From assembly GCF_016798245.1 (NCBI RefSeq), contig NZ_JAEUZA010000002.1:310001-374000 (forward strand): a stretch of 64,000 nt of DNA, written 5' to 3'. The DNA comes from Alkalicoccobacillus gibsonii (GTDB taxonomy: Bacteria > Bacillota > Bacilli > Bacillales > Bacillaceae_D). The translations under genes and the position numbers were made by a program. Positions within the stretch are counted from its first letter, which is position 1; the number at the start of each line of letters is the position of its first letter. Below, in pieces: positions 35,340 through 43,940 of the stretch. The notes below the pieces were generated by a model. That model was not told where the DNA came from. It saw nothing but the letters and a program-made list of their open reading frames with translations, and did no database searches.

Positions 35340-35503
35340 AAGTGATGGAGGGAGGATTCATGTGATAGGGGCATAGATTGGAGCGATGAAGAGAGGATTT
35401 ATGTGATAGGCGTGTGAATCGAAGCGATGGAGGGAGGATCCATGTGATAGGGACATGGATTGAAGCGATGGAGAGAGGATCCATGTGATAGGCATGTGAA
35501 TCA
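35340..35503 (+). repeat. Four tandem 41-bp repeats
   Basis: Units 35340-35380, 35381-35421, 35422-35462 and 35463-35503 share GATGGAGGGAGGATCCATGT and GTGATAGG words, and partial copies flank them. Each unit splits into a 20-bp half (AAGCGATGGAGGGAGGATCC) and a 21-bp half beginning ATGTGATAGG, and the tails alternate between ATTG and AATCG types. The minus-strand open frame through it is a by-product; 41 is not a multiple of three. Confidence 0.85.
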
Positions 35504-35689
35504 AAGCGATAGAAAGGCATATGTTATTCGATCCATCTATTAGATAAAAGCTGTAGACGTGCTCATAAAAAAACGATTCTCGAATGATTAGAGGAAGATG
35601 TGGTCCTATTTACTTCTTAAAATCAGTCAGCAAACCCCTTGTCCTTTCGGTTTTCGTAGTTCTAAATCAATCTTCGTAAAAAGATCTCA
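35504..35689. other. Intergenic stretch without a recognised gene
   Basis: Between the 41-bp array and the nitrite reductase promoter I see no ribosome-site-preceded frame. It contains AAAAAAACGATTC near 35567 but no clear hairpin or operator. Confidence 0.5.
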
Positions 35690-35763
35690 CAGCATTTCGT
35701 TTGAAAAACCTTGTTAGAAATGCTGACTAACCACCTCAATAATTAAGGTATCTCCATTATGAT
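35690..35763 (+). promoter_or_regulatory. TnrA-type box and promoter of the nitrite reductase operon
   Basis: TGTTAGAAATGCTGACT (35712-35728) matches the TnrA consensus TGTNANAWWWTMTNACA at 15 of 17 positions. TATGAT (35758-35763) is the -10 candidate; the box centre would lie about 50 bp before the start point, the usual place for TnrA activation. CAGCATTTC (35690-35698) forms a 9-bp inverted repeat with GAAATGCTG (35717-35725), overlapping the box. Confidence 0.6.
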
Positions 35764-35792
35764 GTCACAAAAGATAGGGAGGAGTGGACTAG

Positions 35793-36962
35793 TTGATACA
35801 AGGCAAAGTGTATTTTGTAGGAGCTGGCCCCGGTGATCTTGATTTGATCACGGTTAAAGGACTTCGCTTACTGCAAAAAGCGGACGTAGTTATTTTTGAT
35901 CGGCTGGTTAATCCATTTTTATTAATGGAAACAAGTCCCGAGGCAAAGCTTGTCTATTGTGGAAAGCAGCCGTGTAAGCATACACTCAGACAGGAAGATA
36001 TCCAAAAGGAGCTTTTAATCCATGCGAAAAAAGGATTAACCGTTGTTCGTCTTAAGGGCGGCGATCCTTCTGTTTTTGGTAGAGTTGGCGAAGAGGCTGA
36101 GCTTTGTGCACAGCATCAGATCAAATACGAAATCATTCCTGGAATTACATCGGGGAGTGCAGCGAGTATGTACGCTGGGGTTCCGGTTACGTACAGGAAG
36201 CTCTCTGGATCATTTGCAACCGTGACGGGTCATACCTGTACGAAGGATGGCAAGCCGGCAGTGAACTGGAGCTCACTTGCAAGCGCTGTGGATACCATCG
36301 TGTTCTATATGGGCATGAAGCACTTACCCACAATCTCAAACGAACTTATCCATCATGGAAAGTCAAAAGATACACCCATTTTAGTTGTTCAATGGGGCAC
36401 GTACAGCAAACAACGTGCAGTGGAGGGGACACTCGCAACGATCGTGGCAAAAGCAGAGCTCGCTCAAATCCAAAACCCTGCCATCATTCTCGTTGGCGAA
36501 GTAGTTAAGTTAAGAGCAAAGCTTAATTGGTTCGAACAGAAACCTTTAAGTGGAAGAGGAATGTTAATACCTACAGCTACTGATTTCTGTGAGGAAGTAT
36601 CTCAATTAAAAGAACAGGGTGCAGATGTCTATGCTTATCCATTTTTAAGCCAAGCGATTCAAATGAATCACCGAGATCAGCTGGTATTAACGAGATTATT
36701 TGAAGATGAGCACATTAATACGATCTGTCTTCTTACGTATCAAGACTACCTTAAATTTTTTGAATATATCGATTTATCAGGTATTAATGTGGACTCATTA
36801 AGAATCTGCACATTTATATGTAGCGATCCTTCAACAGAATTACGTTTAAGGGAGGCTGGATTTGACGTATATCAAGTGGCAGCTATAAATGTTGAGCAGA
36901 TAACGGAGGCGTTACTACCTACTCAGGTACAAATCGCAGAACCTTTACGTGGATCATTGTAG
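35793..36962 (+). CDS. Uroporphyrinogen-III C-methyltransferase with degenerate C-terminal domain (NasF-like)
   Basis: Residues 1-240 form a complete SUMT/CobA methyltransferase: VGAGPGDLDLIT near 9, RLKGGDPSVFGRVGEEAE near 87 and PGITSGSAA near 117. It makes precorrin-2 for siroheme, the cofactor of the nitrite reductase encoded next. Residues 250-389 look like a shortened uroporphyrinogen-III synthase (HemD) domain, starting LSGRGMLIPTATDF, probably without activity. B. subtilis NasF is longer. Start is TTG after GGGAGGAG. The order (methyltransferase first) differs from nasDEF. Confidence 0.85.
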   Translation: MIQGKVYFVGAGPGDLDLITVKGLRLLQKADVVIFDRLVNPFLLMETSPEAKLVYCGKQPCKHTLRQEDIQKELLIHAKKGLTVVRLKGGDPSVFGRVGEEAELCAQHQIKYEIIPGITSGSAASMYAGVPVTYRKLSGSFATVTGHTCTKDGKPAVNWSSLASAVDTIVFYMGMKHLPTISNELIHHGKSKDTPILVVQWGTYSKQRAVEGTLATIVAKAELAQIQNPAIILVGEVVKLRAKLNWFEQKPLSGRGMLIPTATDFCEEVSQLKEQGADVYAYPFLSQAIQMNHRDQLVLTRLFEDEHINTICLLTYQDYLKFFEYIDLSGINVDSLRICTFICSDPSTELRLREAGFDVYQVAAINVEQITEALLPTQVQIAEPLRGSL

Positions 36963-36995
36963 ACCTTAACCATACACAAAAAGGAGAGAGACATC

Positions 36996-39422
36996 TTGAA
37001 GCAAAAGATTATTTTGATCGGTAACGGAATGGCTGGGATTAGAACACTAGAGGAGATCATAAAAAAAGACCCACATAAATTTGAGATCACAGTCTTTGGT
37101 GAAGAACCTCATCCAAACTATAACCGCATCCTTTTATCCTCCGTGTTACAGGGAGATGCGAGTATTGAGAGTATTGTGTTAAACAGTTACGAATGGTACG
37201 CGGAGAATCAAATTGAGTTGTTCACAGGTGATCCGGTTGTAAAAGTAGATACTACTGCCCAAAAGGTAACAAGTCAAAACGGCATAAGTCGTTCGTACGA
37301 TCACTTAATTTTTGCGACAGGTTCAAACCCTTTTATGCTTCCGCTTCCAGGTGCTGATAAAGAAGGTGTTATTGCGTTTAGGAATATTCAAGACTGCGAA
37401 ACGATGATTGATACCGCGAAGAATTATAAAAAAGCAGCGGTCATTGGTGGAGGTCTATTAGGGTTAGAGGCAGCTCGAGGGCTGTTAAATTTAAATATGG
37501 AAGTAGAAGTTATTCATATTGCTGACTACTTAATGGAACGACAACTAGATGACCAAGCCGGCAAGATGCTGAAGGAGGAGCTTGAAAAGCAAGGAATGAC
37601 CTTTCGTTTAAATGCTCACACAGAACGTTTAACTGGTAAAAAACGAGTAGATGGTGTCCGTTTTAAAGATGGATCACAGCTTGATGCCGATTTAGTTGTA
37701 ATGGCTGTTGGAATTAAGCCGAATGTATCTTTAGCCAAAGACTCGGGGCTTGAAGTGAGCCGTGCAATCATTGTAAACGACTATATGCAAACATCCGTTG
37801 AAAATGTGTATGCCGTTGGAGAATGTGCAGAGCATGCAGGTGTTGTATACGGACTTGTTGCACCGTTGTATGAGCAAGGTAAGGCCTTAGCTGAACATGT
37901 ATGCGCAGATCAGCCGTTATCTAAGCCTGGCTACCAAGGATCCATTGTGTATACACAGTTAAAGGTTTCAGGGGTGGATGTGTTTTCTGCAGGGCGTTTT
38001 CAAGACGGGGAGCATACGAAATCAATTCGCGTCCATGACGAGTTTGAAGGGATCTTTAAAAAGGTTGTGGTTGAAGACAACAAAGTAATAGGGGCTGTGC
38101 TGTTTGGCGATACGTCTGATTCACCACGGCTTCTAACTATGATGCGGAATGAGCAAGACATTTCAAAAATGAGTAAGGTAGCTATCCTGCCTTCTGAAAA
38201 TGAATCAGATGAACGTGAAAGTGTTGTAGTGGCGATGGCTGATAGCGAGACGATCTGCGGCTGTAATGGAGTAACGAAGGGAGACATCGTTAAAGCCATT
38301 AACGATCAAGGGCTAACGACGGTCGATCAAGTTAAAGCATGCACTAACGCCTCACGCTCTTGTGGAGGGTGTAAACCACTTGTTGCGGAGCTACTTACTC
38401 ATGCAACCGGAGAAGAAGCAACAAATCAGAAGGAGCCGATTTGTGGATGCACGGATCTTTCTCACGAGGAAGTAACTGCTGAAATTAAAGACAAAGGCTT
38501 AAACTACGTTCGCGAAGTGATGAACGTACTTGGCTGGTCTACTGAGAATGGCTGCTCTAAATGTCGACCTGCTTTGAACTACTATCTTGGCTTAAATCAA
38601 CCGATTGAGTACAAAGATGATTCCACTTCAAAATTTGTGAATGAACGACTACATGCAAATATTCAAAATGACGGAACCTTCTCGGTTGTACCAAGAATGT
38701 ATGGAGGCGTTACGAATCCAGATCAGCTCAGAAAAATCGCGGACGTTGCTGATAAATATAACGTGCCATTGCTTAAGGTAACAGGCGGGCAACGAATTGA
38801 CCTACTTGGAGTTGCAAAAGAAGATCTTCCTAAGGTATGGACCGATCTTGGTATGCGCTCGGGTTATGCGTACGGAAAATCCATTCGAACAGTAAAGACA
38901 TGTGTAGGAGAAAGCTTCTGTCGGTTTGGAACACAGGATTCAATTGGACTCGGTATTCAAATCGAGAAGAAGTACGAAGGATTAAGCACCCCGCACAAAG
39001 TTAAAATGGCTGTATCTGCTTGCCCACGTAATTGTGCTGAATCAGGTATCAAGGATATTGGAGTTGTTGGCGTAGAAGGAGCATGGGAGATCTATGTCGG
39101 AGGGAACGGTGGTGTCGATCTGCGTGGTGGTGATTTATTTGCCAAAGTAGCTACAGATCAAGAAGTCATTGACTTTATCAGCTCGTTCCTTCAATTCTAC
39201 CGTGAGGATGCTAGATACTTAGAGCGTACATCGCACTGGGTTGAACGAGTAGGGCTAGACCATATCAAAGAGGTTCTTGCAGATGTAGAAACCCGTGCAC
39301 AGCTTATTGAGCGTGTGGAACTTGCCTTATCGGGTCAACAGGATCCGTGGAATGAAGTACTCGAAAGCAAGGATAAACAAGCAACGCTTTATGAGAAAAA
39401 AGAAGTGGAAGTCATCAACTAA
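36996..39422 (+). CDS. nasD: Assimilatory nitrite reductase [NAD(P)H] large subunit
   Basis: An 808-residue cytoplasmic enzyme. FAD/NAD domains come first (LIGNGMAGIRTLEEI near residue 6; AAVIGGGLLGLEAARGL near 148). Two BFD-like [2Fe-2S] segments follow (CGCNGVTKGD near 423 and CGCTDLSHEE near 487), each with a second cysteine pair. The C-terminal siroheme part has cysteine pairs CVGESFC near 635 and CPRNC near 676 that hold the [4Fe-4S]-siroheme centre. It reduces nitrite to ammonium. Start is TTG after AAAAGGAGAG. No nitrate reductase genes are in the window. Confidence 0.93.
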   Translation: MKQKIILIGNGMAGIRTLEEIIKKDPHKFEITVFGEEPHPNYNRILLSSVLQGDASIESIVLNSYEWYAENQIELFTGDPVVKVDTTAQKVTSQNGISRSYDHLIFATGSNPFMLPLPGADKEGVIAFRNIQDCETMIDTAKNYKKAAVIGGGLLGLEAARGLLNLNMEVEVIHIADYLMERQLDDQAGKMLKEELEKQGMTFRLNAHTERLTGKKRVDGVRFKDGSQLDADLVVMAVGIKPNVSLAKDSGLEVSRAIIVNDYMQTSVENVYAVGECAEHAGVVYGLVAPLYEQGKALAEHVCADQPLSKPGYQGSIVYTQLKVSGVDVFSAGRFQDGEHTKSIRVHDEFEGIFKKVVVEDNKVIGAVLFGDTSDSPRLLTMMRNEQDISKMSKVAILPSENESDERESVVVAMADSETICGCNGVTKGDIVKAINDQGLTTVDQVKACTNASRSCGGCKPLVAELLTHATGEEATNQKEPICGCTDLSHEEVTAEIKDKGLNYVREVMNVLGWSTENGCSKCRPALNYYLGLNQPIEYKDDSTSKFVNERLHANIQNDGTFSVVPRMYGGVTNPDQLRKIADVADKYNVPLLKVTGGQRIDLLGVAKEDLPKVWTDLGMRSGYAYGKSIRTVKTCVGESFCRFGTQDSIGLGIQIEKKYEGLSTPHKVKMAVSACPRNCAESGIKDIGVVGVEGAWEIYVGGNGGVDLRGGDLFAKVATDQEVIDFISSFLQFYREDARYLERTSHWVERVGLDHIKEVLADVETRAQLIERVELALSGQQDPWNEVLESKDKQATLYEKKEVEVIN

Positions 39423-39434
39423 GGAGTGATTAGC

Positions 39435-39761
39435 ATGACTCAAGTACTGAATGAACCAATTTACGTGGCGCAGCTTCATGAATTATCTGTTGGGATTGGT
39501 AAAAAGGTAACGATTGATTGTTTAGAACTGGCACTTTTCCGTCAAGAGAATGATGAAGTGCTTGCCGTAGAAAACCGTTGTCCACATAAGGGTGGTGTTT
39601 TATCTGATGGAATTGTTAGCGGTGAGTACGTGTTCTGTCCCATGCATGATTGGAAAATTGACCTTAGAAAAGGCGAAGCAGTAGCTCCTGACATTGGCTG
39701 TGTGAAAACCTATAACGTATCAATCGTAGACGAAGCTGTTTATATTGTTGTGAAGGAATAG
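39435..39761 (+). CDS. nasE: Nitrite reductase small subunit
   Basis: A 108-residue Rieske-type [2Fe-2S] protein with both ligand pairs: CPHKGG (near residue 51) and CPMHDW (near 71). It partners the large subunit NasD in electron transfer. The ATG at 39435 follows AAGGAG by 8 bases, 12 bp after the nasD stop; a GTG at 39426 is part of the ribosome site and is rejected. It ends the operon just before repeat D. Confidence 0.92.
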   Translation: MTQVLNEPIYVAQLHELSVGIGKKVTIDCLELALFRQENDEVLAVENRCPHKGGVLSDGIVSGEYVFCPMHDWKIDLRKGEAVAPDIGCVKTYNVSIVDEAVYIVVKE

Positions 39762-39805
39762 GTAAGCACAAAATGTGAAAGGATAGAAATTAAAATGGAT
39801 TAAAT

Positions 39806-39950
39806 AAGGCAAATGATTCTTGGATTGAATCATTTGCCTTTTGTATTGATATCAGACTAGCGTAAGGAGAACCCGAGACTTCTGCGGTACAAGTGCGTGG
39901 CTGAGGCCGTACCCGCGAAAAGCGAGGGATTCTCCTGTAGCGGATATAAA
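39806..39950 (+). repeat. Dispersed structured repeat, copy D (shortened)
   Basis: Opens with a perfect 14-bp stem (AAGGCAAATGATTC 39806-39819 with 39827-39840) and 7-nt loop. The core has A:T where other copies have G:C, a compensatory change. GGAGAACCCGAGACTTC follows near 39870, and GGGATTCTCCTGTAGCGGAT near 39926. The interior is about 50 bp shorter than in A-C, keeping GCGGTAC paired with GTACCCGC. It lies between convergent genes. Confidence 0.85.
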
Positions 39951-39975
39951 AGTCTATATTCGCGATAGGTTCTTT

Positions 39976-40533
39976 TTAAGGCGCCGTCAATTCATCTTCA
40001 ATGACCCATTTATGATTCATCACTTCATCATCACCATTTGTAGGAATGAAGTCTACCATGTATACGGTCGTATCCTTCGCTGTTTCAATGGTTGCTTCAG
40101 CTCCTTTCATTCCCTTGATATGATCGGCGTTTAAGATGACTTTAGAACCTGGTTCAAGTGGTTTCTCACCCGCATCCTCCAGTTCTTCATGGATAACCCA
40201 TTTATGATTCCATACCGTTTCACTCTCAGTCGTTGGTTTATACGATACCGAGTAAGCCGTCGTATGATAGGCGCCAGAAATCACAGCTTCAGCTTGATCC
40301 ATTGATTCCATATGGTTTGTTTGGATAATCGCCTCACTTCCAGTAGGAAAGGTGGGGTTATTGGCCGTTTTCAAATTCTGCGGGAGTTTTCCTGTGGAAC
40401 TTGAATGATTCATCTCTTCCTGTGCAGTAGAGTCGTTTGCGTTTGCATGAGGATCGGCAATCGTTCCATCCTCGTTACAGGCTGTCATAAGCAGCAGTCC
40501 TAAGACTGCAATAAACGTTAGTTGTTTTCTCAA
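39976..40533 (-). CDS. YdhK-like DUF1541 lipoprotein
   Basis: A 185-residue protein with a lipoprotein signal (LLLMTACN, cysteine near residue 18) and two tandem DUF1541 domains (GSEAIIQTNHMESMDQAEA near 70, GSKVILNADHIKGMKGAEA near 128), each ending in NHKWVI. Bacillus YdhK is of this kind; the function is unknown, with suggested metal or metal-stress links. The TTG at 40533 follows GAGGTGA by 6 bases and gives a compact signal peptide; the ATG 18 bases upstream has no ribosome site. Faces nasE across repeat D. Confidence 0.82.
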   Translation of the reverse strand: MRKQLTFIAVLGLLLMTACNEDGTIADPHANANDSTAQEEMNHSSSTGKLPQNLKTANNPTFPTGSEAIIQTNHMESMDQAEAVISGAYHTTAYSVSYKPTTESETVWNHKWVIHEELEDAGEKPLEPGSKVILNADHIKGMKGAEATIETAKDTTVYMVDFIPTNGDDEVMNHKWVIEDELTAP

Positions 40534-40654
40534 AGATGTCACCTCGTTCATAATGATTGTTTAACTCTTTCGTACCCATTAAGAGTCAACGATAAAACCT
40601 TTATAGGTAATAGGCTTTACCACTCAAGGGTAAAATAATCATCTATGGATAGGT

Positions 40655-40776
40655 TGTGGATATCTATCTTAAAAGAAGGTTAATTATGTGAACAACTTTT
40701 AAAAAACTTTGATAAAAAGAGCTTGGTCAGTCGTGGATATGTGGATAAAGGTGAGGATAACTCAGTTTTATCCACA
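40655..40776. promoter_or_regulatory. Cluster of DnaA-box-like sequences
   Basis: TTATCCACA occurs exactly at 40768-40776 and, inverted, at 40740-40748; single-mismatch copies lie at 40655-40663 and 40752-40760. The exact copies form an inverted repeat. No dnaA, dnaN or AT-rich unwinding region is nearby, so this is not the chromosomal origin. It could be a DnaA titration or regulatory site for the upstream region of the lipoprotein gene. Confidence 0.4.
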
Positions 40777-40803
40777 AAAAAACGACCTTATCCAGGTCGT
40801 TTT
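40772..40803 (-). terminator. Terminator of the racemase gene
   Basis: On the minus strand AACGACCT pairs with AGGTCGTT around GGATA, followed by TTTTTTTGTGG. It lies 10 bases beyond the racemase stop codon. Confidence 0.8.
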
Positions 40804-40812
40804 GTAAAGCGA

Positions 40813-41514
40813 TTACACAGGGAGTTCTTCAAGTGCTGCTTTAATGGCTGCTTCTGCGTGTAATGTTGTTGAATCAAAAACAGGGAGAGTAGAGTCCTCT
40901 TGTTTAATGAGCAGAGGAATTTCAGTACATCCTAAGATGACTCCTTCAGCACCATTGGCTGCCAGTTCGTTAATAAGCTGTTGATATCTTTGTTTGGAAT
41001 CTTCTCGGATTTCTCCACGGCATAGCTCACTAAAAATAATGGTGTGAGCCGTCTCGCGACCAACTTCGCACGGCACAATGCATTCAATCCCGTGCTTAGC
41101 CAGTCGATCTTTATAGAACGACTTCTCCATCGTAAATGCCGTTCCCAGTAAGCCGATTTTACTAATATTCGCTTTCTTAATCGAAGCGGACACAGCATCT
41201 ACGATGTGGATAAGAGGAACGGATACCGCTTCTTGAACTGCATCAGCCATCAAATGCATTGTATTCGTACAAATGACAATTGAATCAGCACCGGCTCTTT
41301 CTAATGCTTGTGCAGCTTCAATCATTTTTTCAGTTGCGGTGTCCCAATGACCAAGTTTCTGTAGATTGACGATTTCTTGAAAATCAAACGAGTGCAAAAC
41401 GATTTTAGCCGAATGAAGTCCACCTAACTCTTTTTTTACATATTCATTCATAAATTTATAATAAATGGCCGTGGATTCCCAGCTCAGGCCGCCAATCAGT
41501 CCAATTGTTTTCAT
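40813..41514 (-). CDS. Aspartate/glutamate racemase family protein
   Basis: A 233-residue cofactor-independent racemase. Both active-site cysteines are visible: CTNTMH near residue 79 and GCTEIPLL near 191, with GLIGGLSWESTAIYY at the start. It interconverts L- and D-amino acids, probably aspartate or a similar acidic or broad substrate (RacX/YgeA group). The ATG at 41514 follows GGAGGGTG by 9 bases; a GTG three codons upstream abuts the ribosome site. It is transcribed divergently from a MocR regulator, which may control it. Confidence 0.87.
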   Translation of the reverse strand: MKTIGLIGGLSWESTAIYYKFMNEYVKKELGGLHSAKIVLHSFDFQEIVNLQKLGHWDTATEKMIEAAQALERAGADSIVICTNTMHLMADAVQEAVSVPLIHIVDAVSASIKKANISKIGLLGTAFTMEKSFYKDRLAKHGIECIVPCEVGRETAHTIIFSELCRGEIREDSKQRYQQLINELAANGAEGVILGCTEIPLLIKQEDSTLPVFDSTTLHAEAAIKAALEELPV

Positions 41515-41624
41515 AGAAGACACCCTCCAATTTATCTGTAAGGATATCGTAGCATGTTATACTGGACTGAATAAGATCCAGGTTTAGTTTAATTTGAAGG
41601 TGCCAGTTTGAAAGGAGAATACGT

Positions 41625-43040
41625 GTGCTTTGGTTTCCAATTGATCGAGATTCAGATGTGCTGCTTGTGCAGCAAGTATATAAACAAATTCGAAGCCTGA
41701 TATTAACCGAACAATTGGGTGAGCACGAGAAGCTTCCGTCTACGAGAGAACTAGCTGACTCGATAGGAGTTTCTCGAAATACAGTAACTGAGGCATATGA
41801 CCAGCTGATTTTAGAAGGGTATGTTTTTGTGAAGCCTCGCTCAGGTACATATGTAGCGAGTGGGGTCGTTCTCAAGGCTAATGAAATGGAAAAACGAGAA
41901 GAGCACTTAACAAAGTGGCTTGAAACGGAGCAACAAGACGACGAGATCATTGATTTTCGAGCGAGCCATCCCGCTATGGACCATTTTCCAAGGAAGGTGT
42001 GGGGGAGACTAGCAAAGGAGGTTTGTTATGATTCTCATGATGATCTATTCGGCTATCGCTCACCTCTTGGTGATGAAACGTTACGTAGGGTTCTTACTAC
42101 ATACTTAACACGAACAAGGGGCGTATCCTGTCATCCAGAGCAAATTGTCATTACCGCAGGAGCCACTCAAGGACTGTCCCTTATTACGCAGCTTTTAATG
42201 GAAGAAGGAGACTGCGTAGCTGTAGAAGATCCAGTGACTGATGAAATGCGTACAATCTTTGTCAAAGCAGGAGCCGAGGTTGAACCGATAAAAGCAGATC
42301 GAAATGGAATTAAACCGAATGAACTACCAACTTCGCGTAAGCCGAGTTTTGTATTTGTTATTCCATCGCATCAATTCCCGCTTGGCGCTATTTTGCCAAT
42401 TCAACGTAGAATTCAATTAGTGGAGTACGTGCGTAAGATGGATTCTTATATCGTAGAAGATGATTATGATAGTGAATTTACATATGAGGGTACGGCGGTT
42501 TATTCGATGCAGGGACTTGACCCGGAGCGTGTCATTTATGTAGGAACATTTAGTAAAATTCTATCTCCGGCATTACGAATTGGCTATGTCATTTTACCAA
42601 AGCACCTCATTGACCGCTTTAAGGAGCTCAAGTGGTTTTCTGATCGTCACACGGCTACACTCGAGCAACAGGTGATGGCTAGGTTTATTGAAGAGGGCCA
42701 CCTGGATCAACACGTTCGCCGTATGAAACGAATCTATGAAAAGCGTCGTAGAGCCCTAGTTGCTGCTCTGGGTCGGACCTTTCAGACACTTGAAATTATC
42801 GGACAAGCAGCAGGAATGCATGCGGTTGTAGAATGGGAAGACCTAGTTGTAGATGAATCCTTTGTGAACCATTGCAAAGAGAATGGCGTCATTGTGTATC
42901 CAGTGGAGTATTACGCACTTAAAAAAGGACATCACAAAAAACAAATGGTTTTAGGCTATGGAAGCTTAACTGAGGAAGAAATAGATGAAGGAGTTAGAAG
43001 GCTACAGAAAGCCGTTGAGAGTTATCAACCTAAGAATTAA
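41625..43040 (+). CDS. MocR/PdxR-type PLP-dependent transcriptional regulator
   Basis: A 471-residue fusion of a GntR winged helix (residues 15-80, KLPSTRELADSIGVSRNTVT) and an aminotransferase-like domain binding pyridoxal phosphate. The PLP lysine is in YVGTFSKILSPALRIGYV near residue 307, and YIVEDDYDSEFTYEG near 275 supplies the aspartate. Such regulators (GabR, PdxR) sense amino acids or PLP. Start is GTG after AAAGGAG. The 110-bp divergent region with the racemase gene suggests the racemase is its target. Confidence 0.85.
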   Translation: MLWFPIDRDSDVLLVQQVYKQIRSLILTEQLGEHEKLPSTRELADSIGVSRNTVTEAYDQLILEGYVFVKPRSGTYVASGVVLKANEMEKREEHLTKWLETEQQDDEIIDFRASHPAMDHFPRKVWGRLAKEVCYDSHDDLFGYRSPLGDETLRRVLTTYLTRTRGVSCHPEQIVITAGATQGLSLITQLLMEEGDCVAVEDPVTDEMRTIFVKAGAEVEPIKADRNGIKPNELPTSRKPSFVFVIPSHQFPLGAILPIQRRIQLVEYVRKMDSYIVEDDYDSEFTYEGTAVYSMQGLDPERVIYVGTFSKILSPALRIGYVILPKHLIDRFKELKWFSDRHTATLEQQVMARFIEEGHLDQHVRRMKRIYEKRRRALVAALGRTFQTLEIIGQAAGMHAVVEWEDLVVDESFVNHCKENGVIVYPVEYYALKKGHHKKQMVLGYGSLTEEEIDEGVRRLQKAVESYQPKN

Positions 43041-43073
43041 GAGCCTCGTTTTCAAGTTGAGGCTCTTTTTATT
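43039..43073 (+). terminator. Terminator of the MocR gene
   Basis: AAGAGCCTC (43039-43047) pairs with GAGGCTCTT (43059-43067), followed by TTTTATT. It starts inside the stop codon. Confidence 0.8.
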
Positions 43074-43076
43074 GGG

Positions 43077-43907
43077 TCACTTCTTCGGCAGTTTAGATGA
43101 ATATGTTTTCCTTAACGTATGTAACTCATGTAACTTCTCCAGTGCATCTGGTCCGATTTCTTTCCCGGCGGCTACCACAAGGCTTTCAACAAGTGCAGTA
43201 GGAGCAACCATCGAATGAAACTCCCCAACTTCTCCACGTTCTGTGTATAACACATAGGTTGCTTGATTAATCATGGGTGATACTAATAAGTCTGTTAACA
43301 AGATGGTTGTCACCGATTGAGTAGCCGCATAATCAAGTAGAACTTGAATTTCAGGTGAGAAATGAACAAAACCAAACAGTACAATGGTGTCCCCAGGTTC
43401 AATATGAATCATATCCTCATAGATTTCATGGCCGCTTTGAGCGAGCTTTGTGACGTCTACATTAAATCGACGGAGTCTGAAGCGGAGAAACATGGCTAGA
43501 CCGTCTGCTGGTCCGCTGCTGTATATATGCACAGTTGGTGATTGGCTAATGGCTAAAACACTATTCTTAAAATCCTCTATTGATATATGTTTTAATGTTT
43601 CCTCTAAAAAGCCAATGGAAGATTGAAACATCCCACTTAAATAGGTATCCTCGTGCTTTGCTACAGCCTTTTCCATCTTTTTAGCCGGAGTGATTGTTGC
43701 CTCATAGTTCTTGTAGGAACGCTTAAACGCTTTTAAATTATCATAACCAACTGCTTCCCAAAACCTCGAGACCGTTGCCACACTGACTGAACAGGCACGT
43801 GCTATTTCAAGTTCGGTTAAGTACGGAATTAAATGATTATTTTTACTAAGGTAGTCAGCAACCGATTGTTGGCTTTTTGTGAGTGTGTATGCATCAAAAT
43901 GAACCAT
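43077..43907 (-). CDS. RpiR/MurR family transcriptional regulator
   Basis: A 276-residue regulator with an N-terminal helix-turn-helix of the RpiR type (LTELEIARACSVSVATVSRFWEAVGYDNLKAFK near residues 30-62, shown in part) and a C-terminal SIS sugar-phosphate-binding domain (VHIYSSGPADGLAMFLRFRL near 130). RpiR proteins sense phosphosugars. The ATG at 43907 follows AAGGAGGAAAG; an upstream ATG 11 codons earlier lacks a ribosome site. Divergent from the ECF transporter operon, it is the likely regulator. Confidence 0.85.
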   Translation of the reverse strand: MVHFDAYTLTKSQQSVADYLSKNNHLIPYLTELEIARACSVSVATVSRFWEAVGYDNLKAFKRSYKNYEATITPAKKMEKAVAKHEDTYLSGMFQSSIGFLEETLKHISIEDFKNSVLAISQSPTVHIYSSGPADGLAMFLRFRLRRFNVDVTKLAQSGHEIYEDMIHIEPGDTIVLFGFVHFSPEIQVLLDYAATQSVTTILLTDLLVSPMINQATYVLYTERGEVGEFHSMVAPTALVESLVVAAGKEIGPDALEKLHELHTLRKTYSSKLPKK

Positions 43908-43940
43908 TATCTTTCCTCCTTCCTTGCTATTGTACGTCAT

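Noticed and set aside
35218-35520. Minus-strand open frame of 100 codons with repeated PITWILPPS-like peptides
   Set aside because: It is a product of the 41-bp tandem repeats; the repeat length is not a multiple of three and there is no ribosome site.
40655-40776. Replication origin
   Set aside because: DnaA boxes are present but there is no dnaA, dnaN, gyrase or AT-rich unwinding element nearby.
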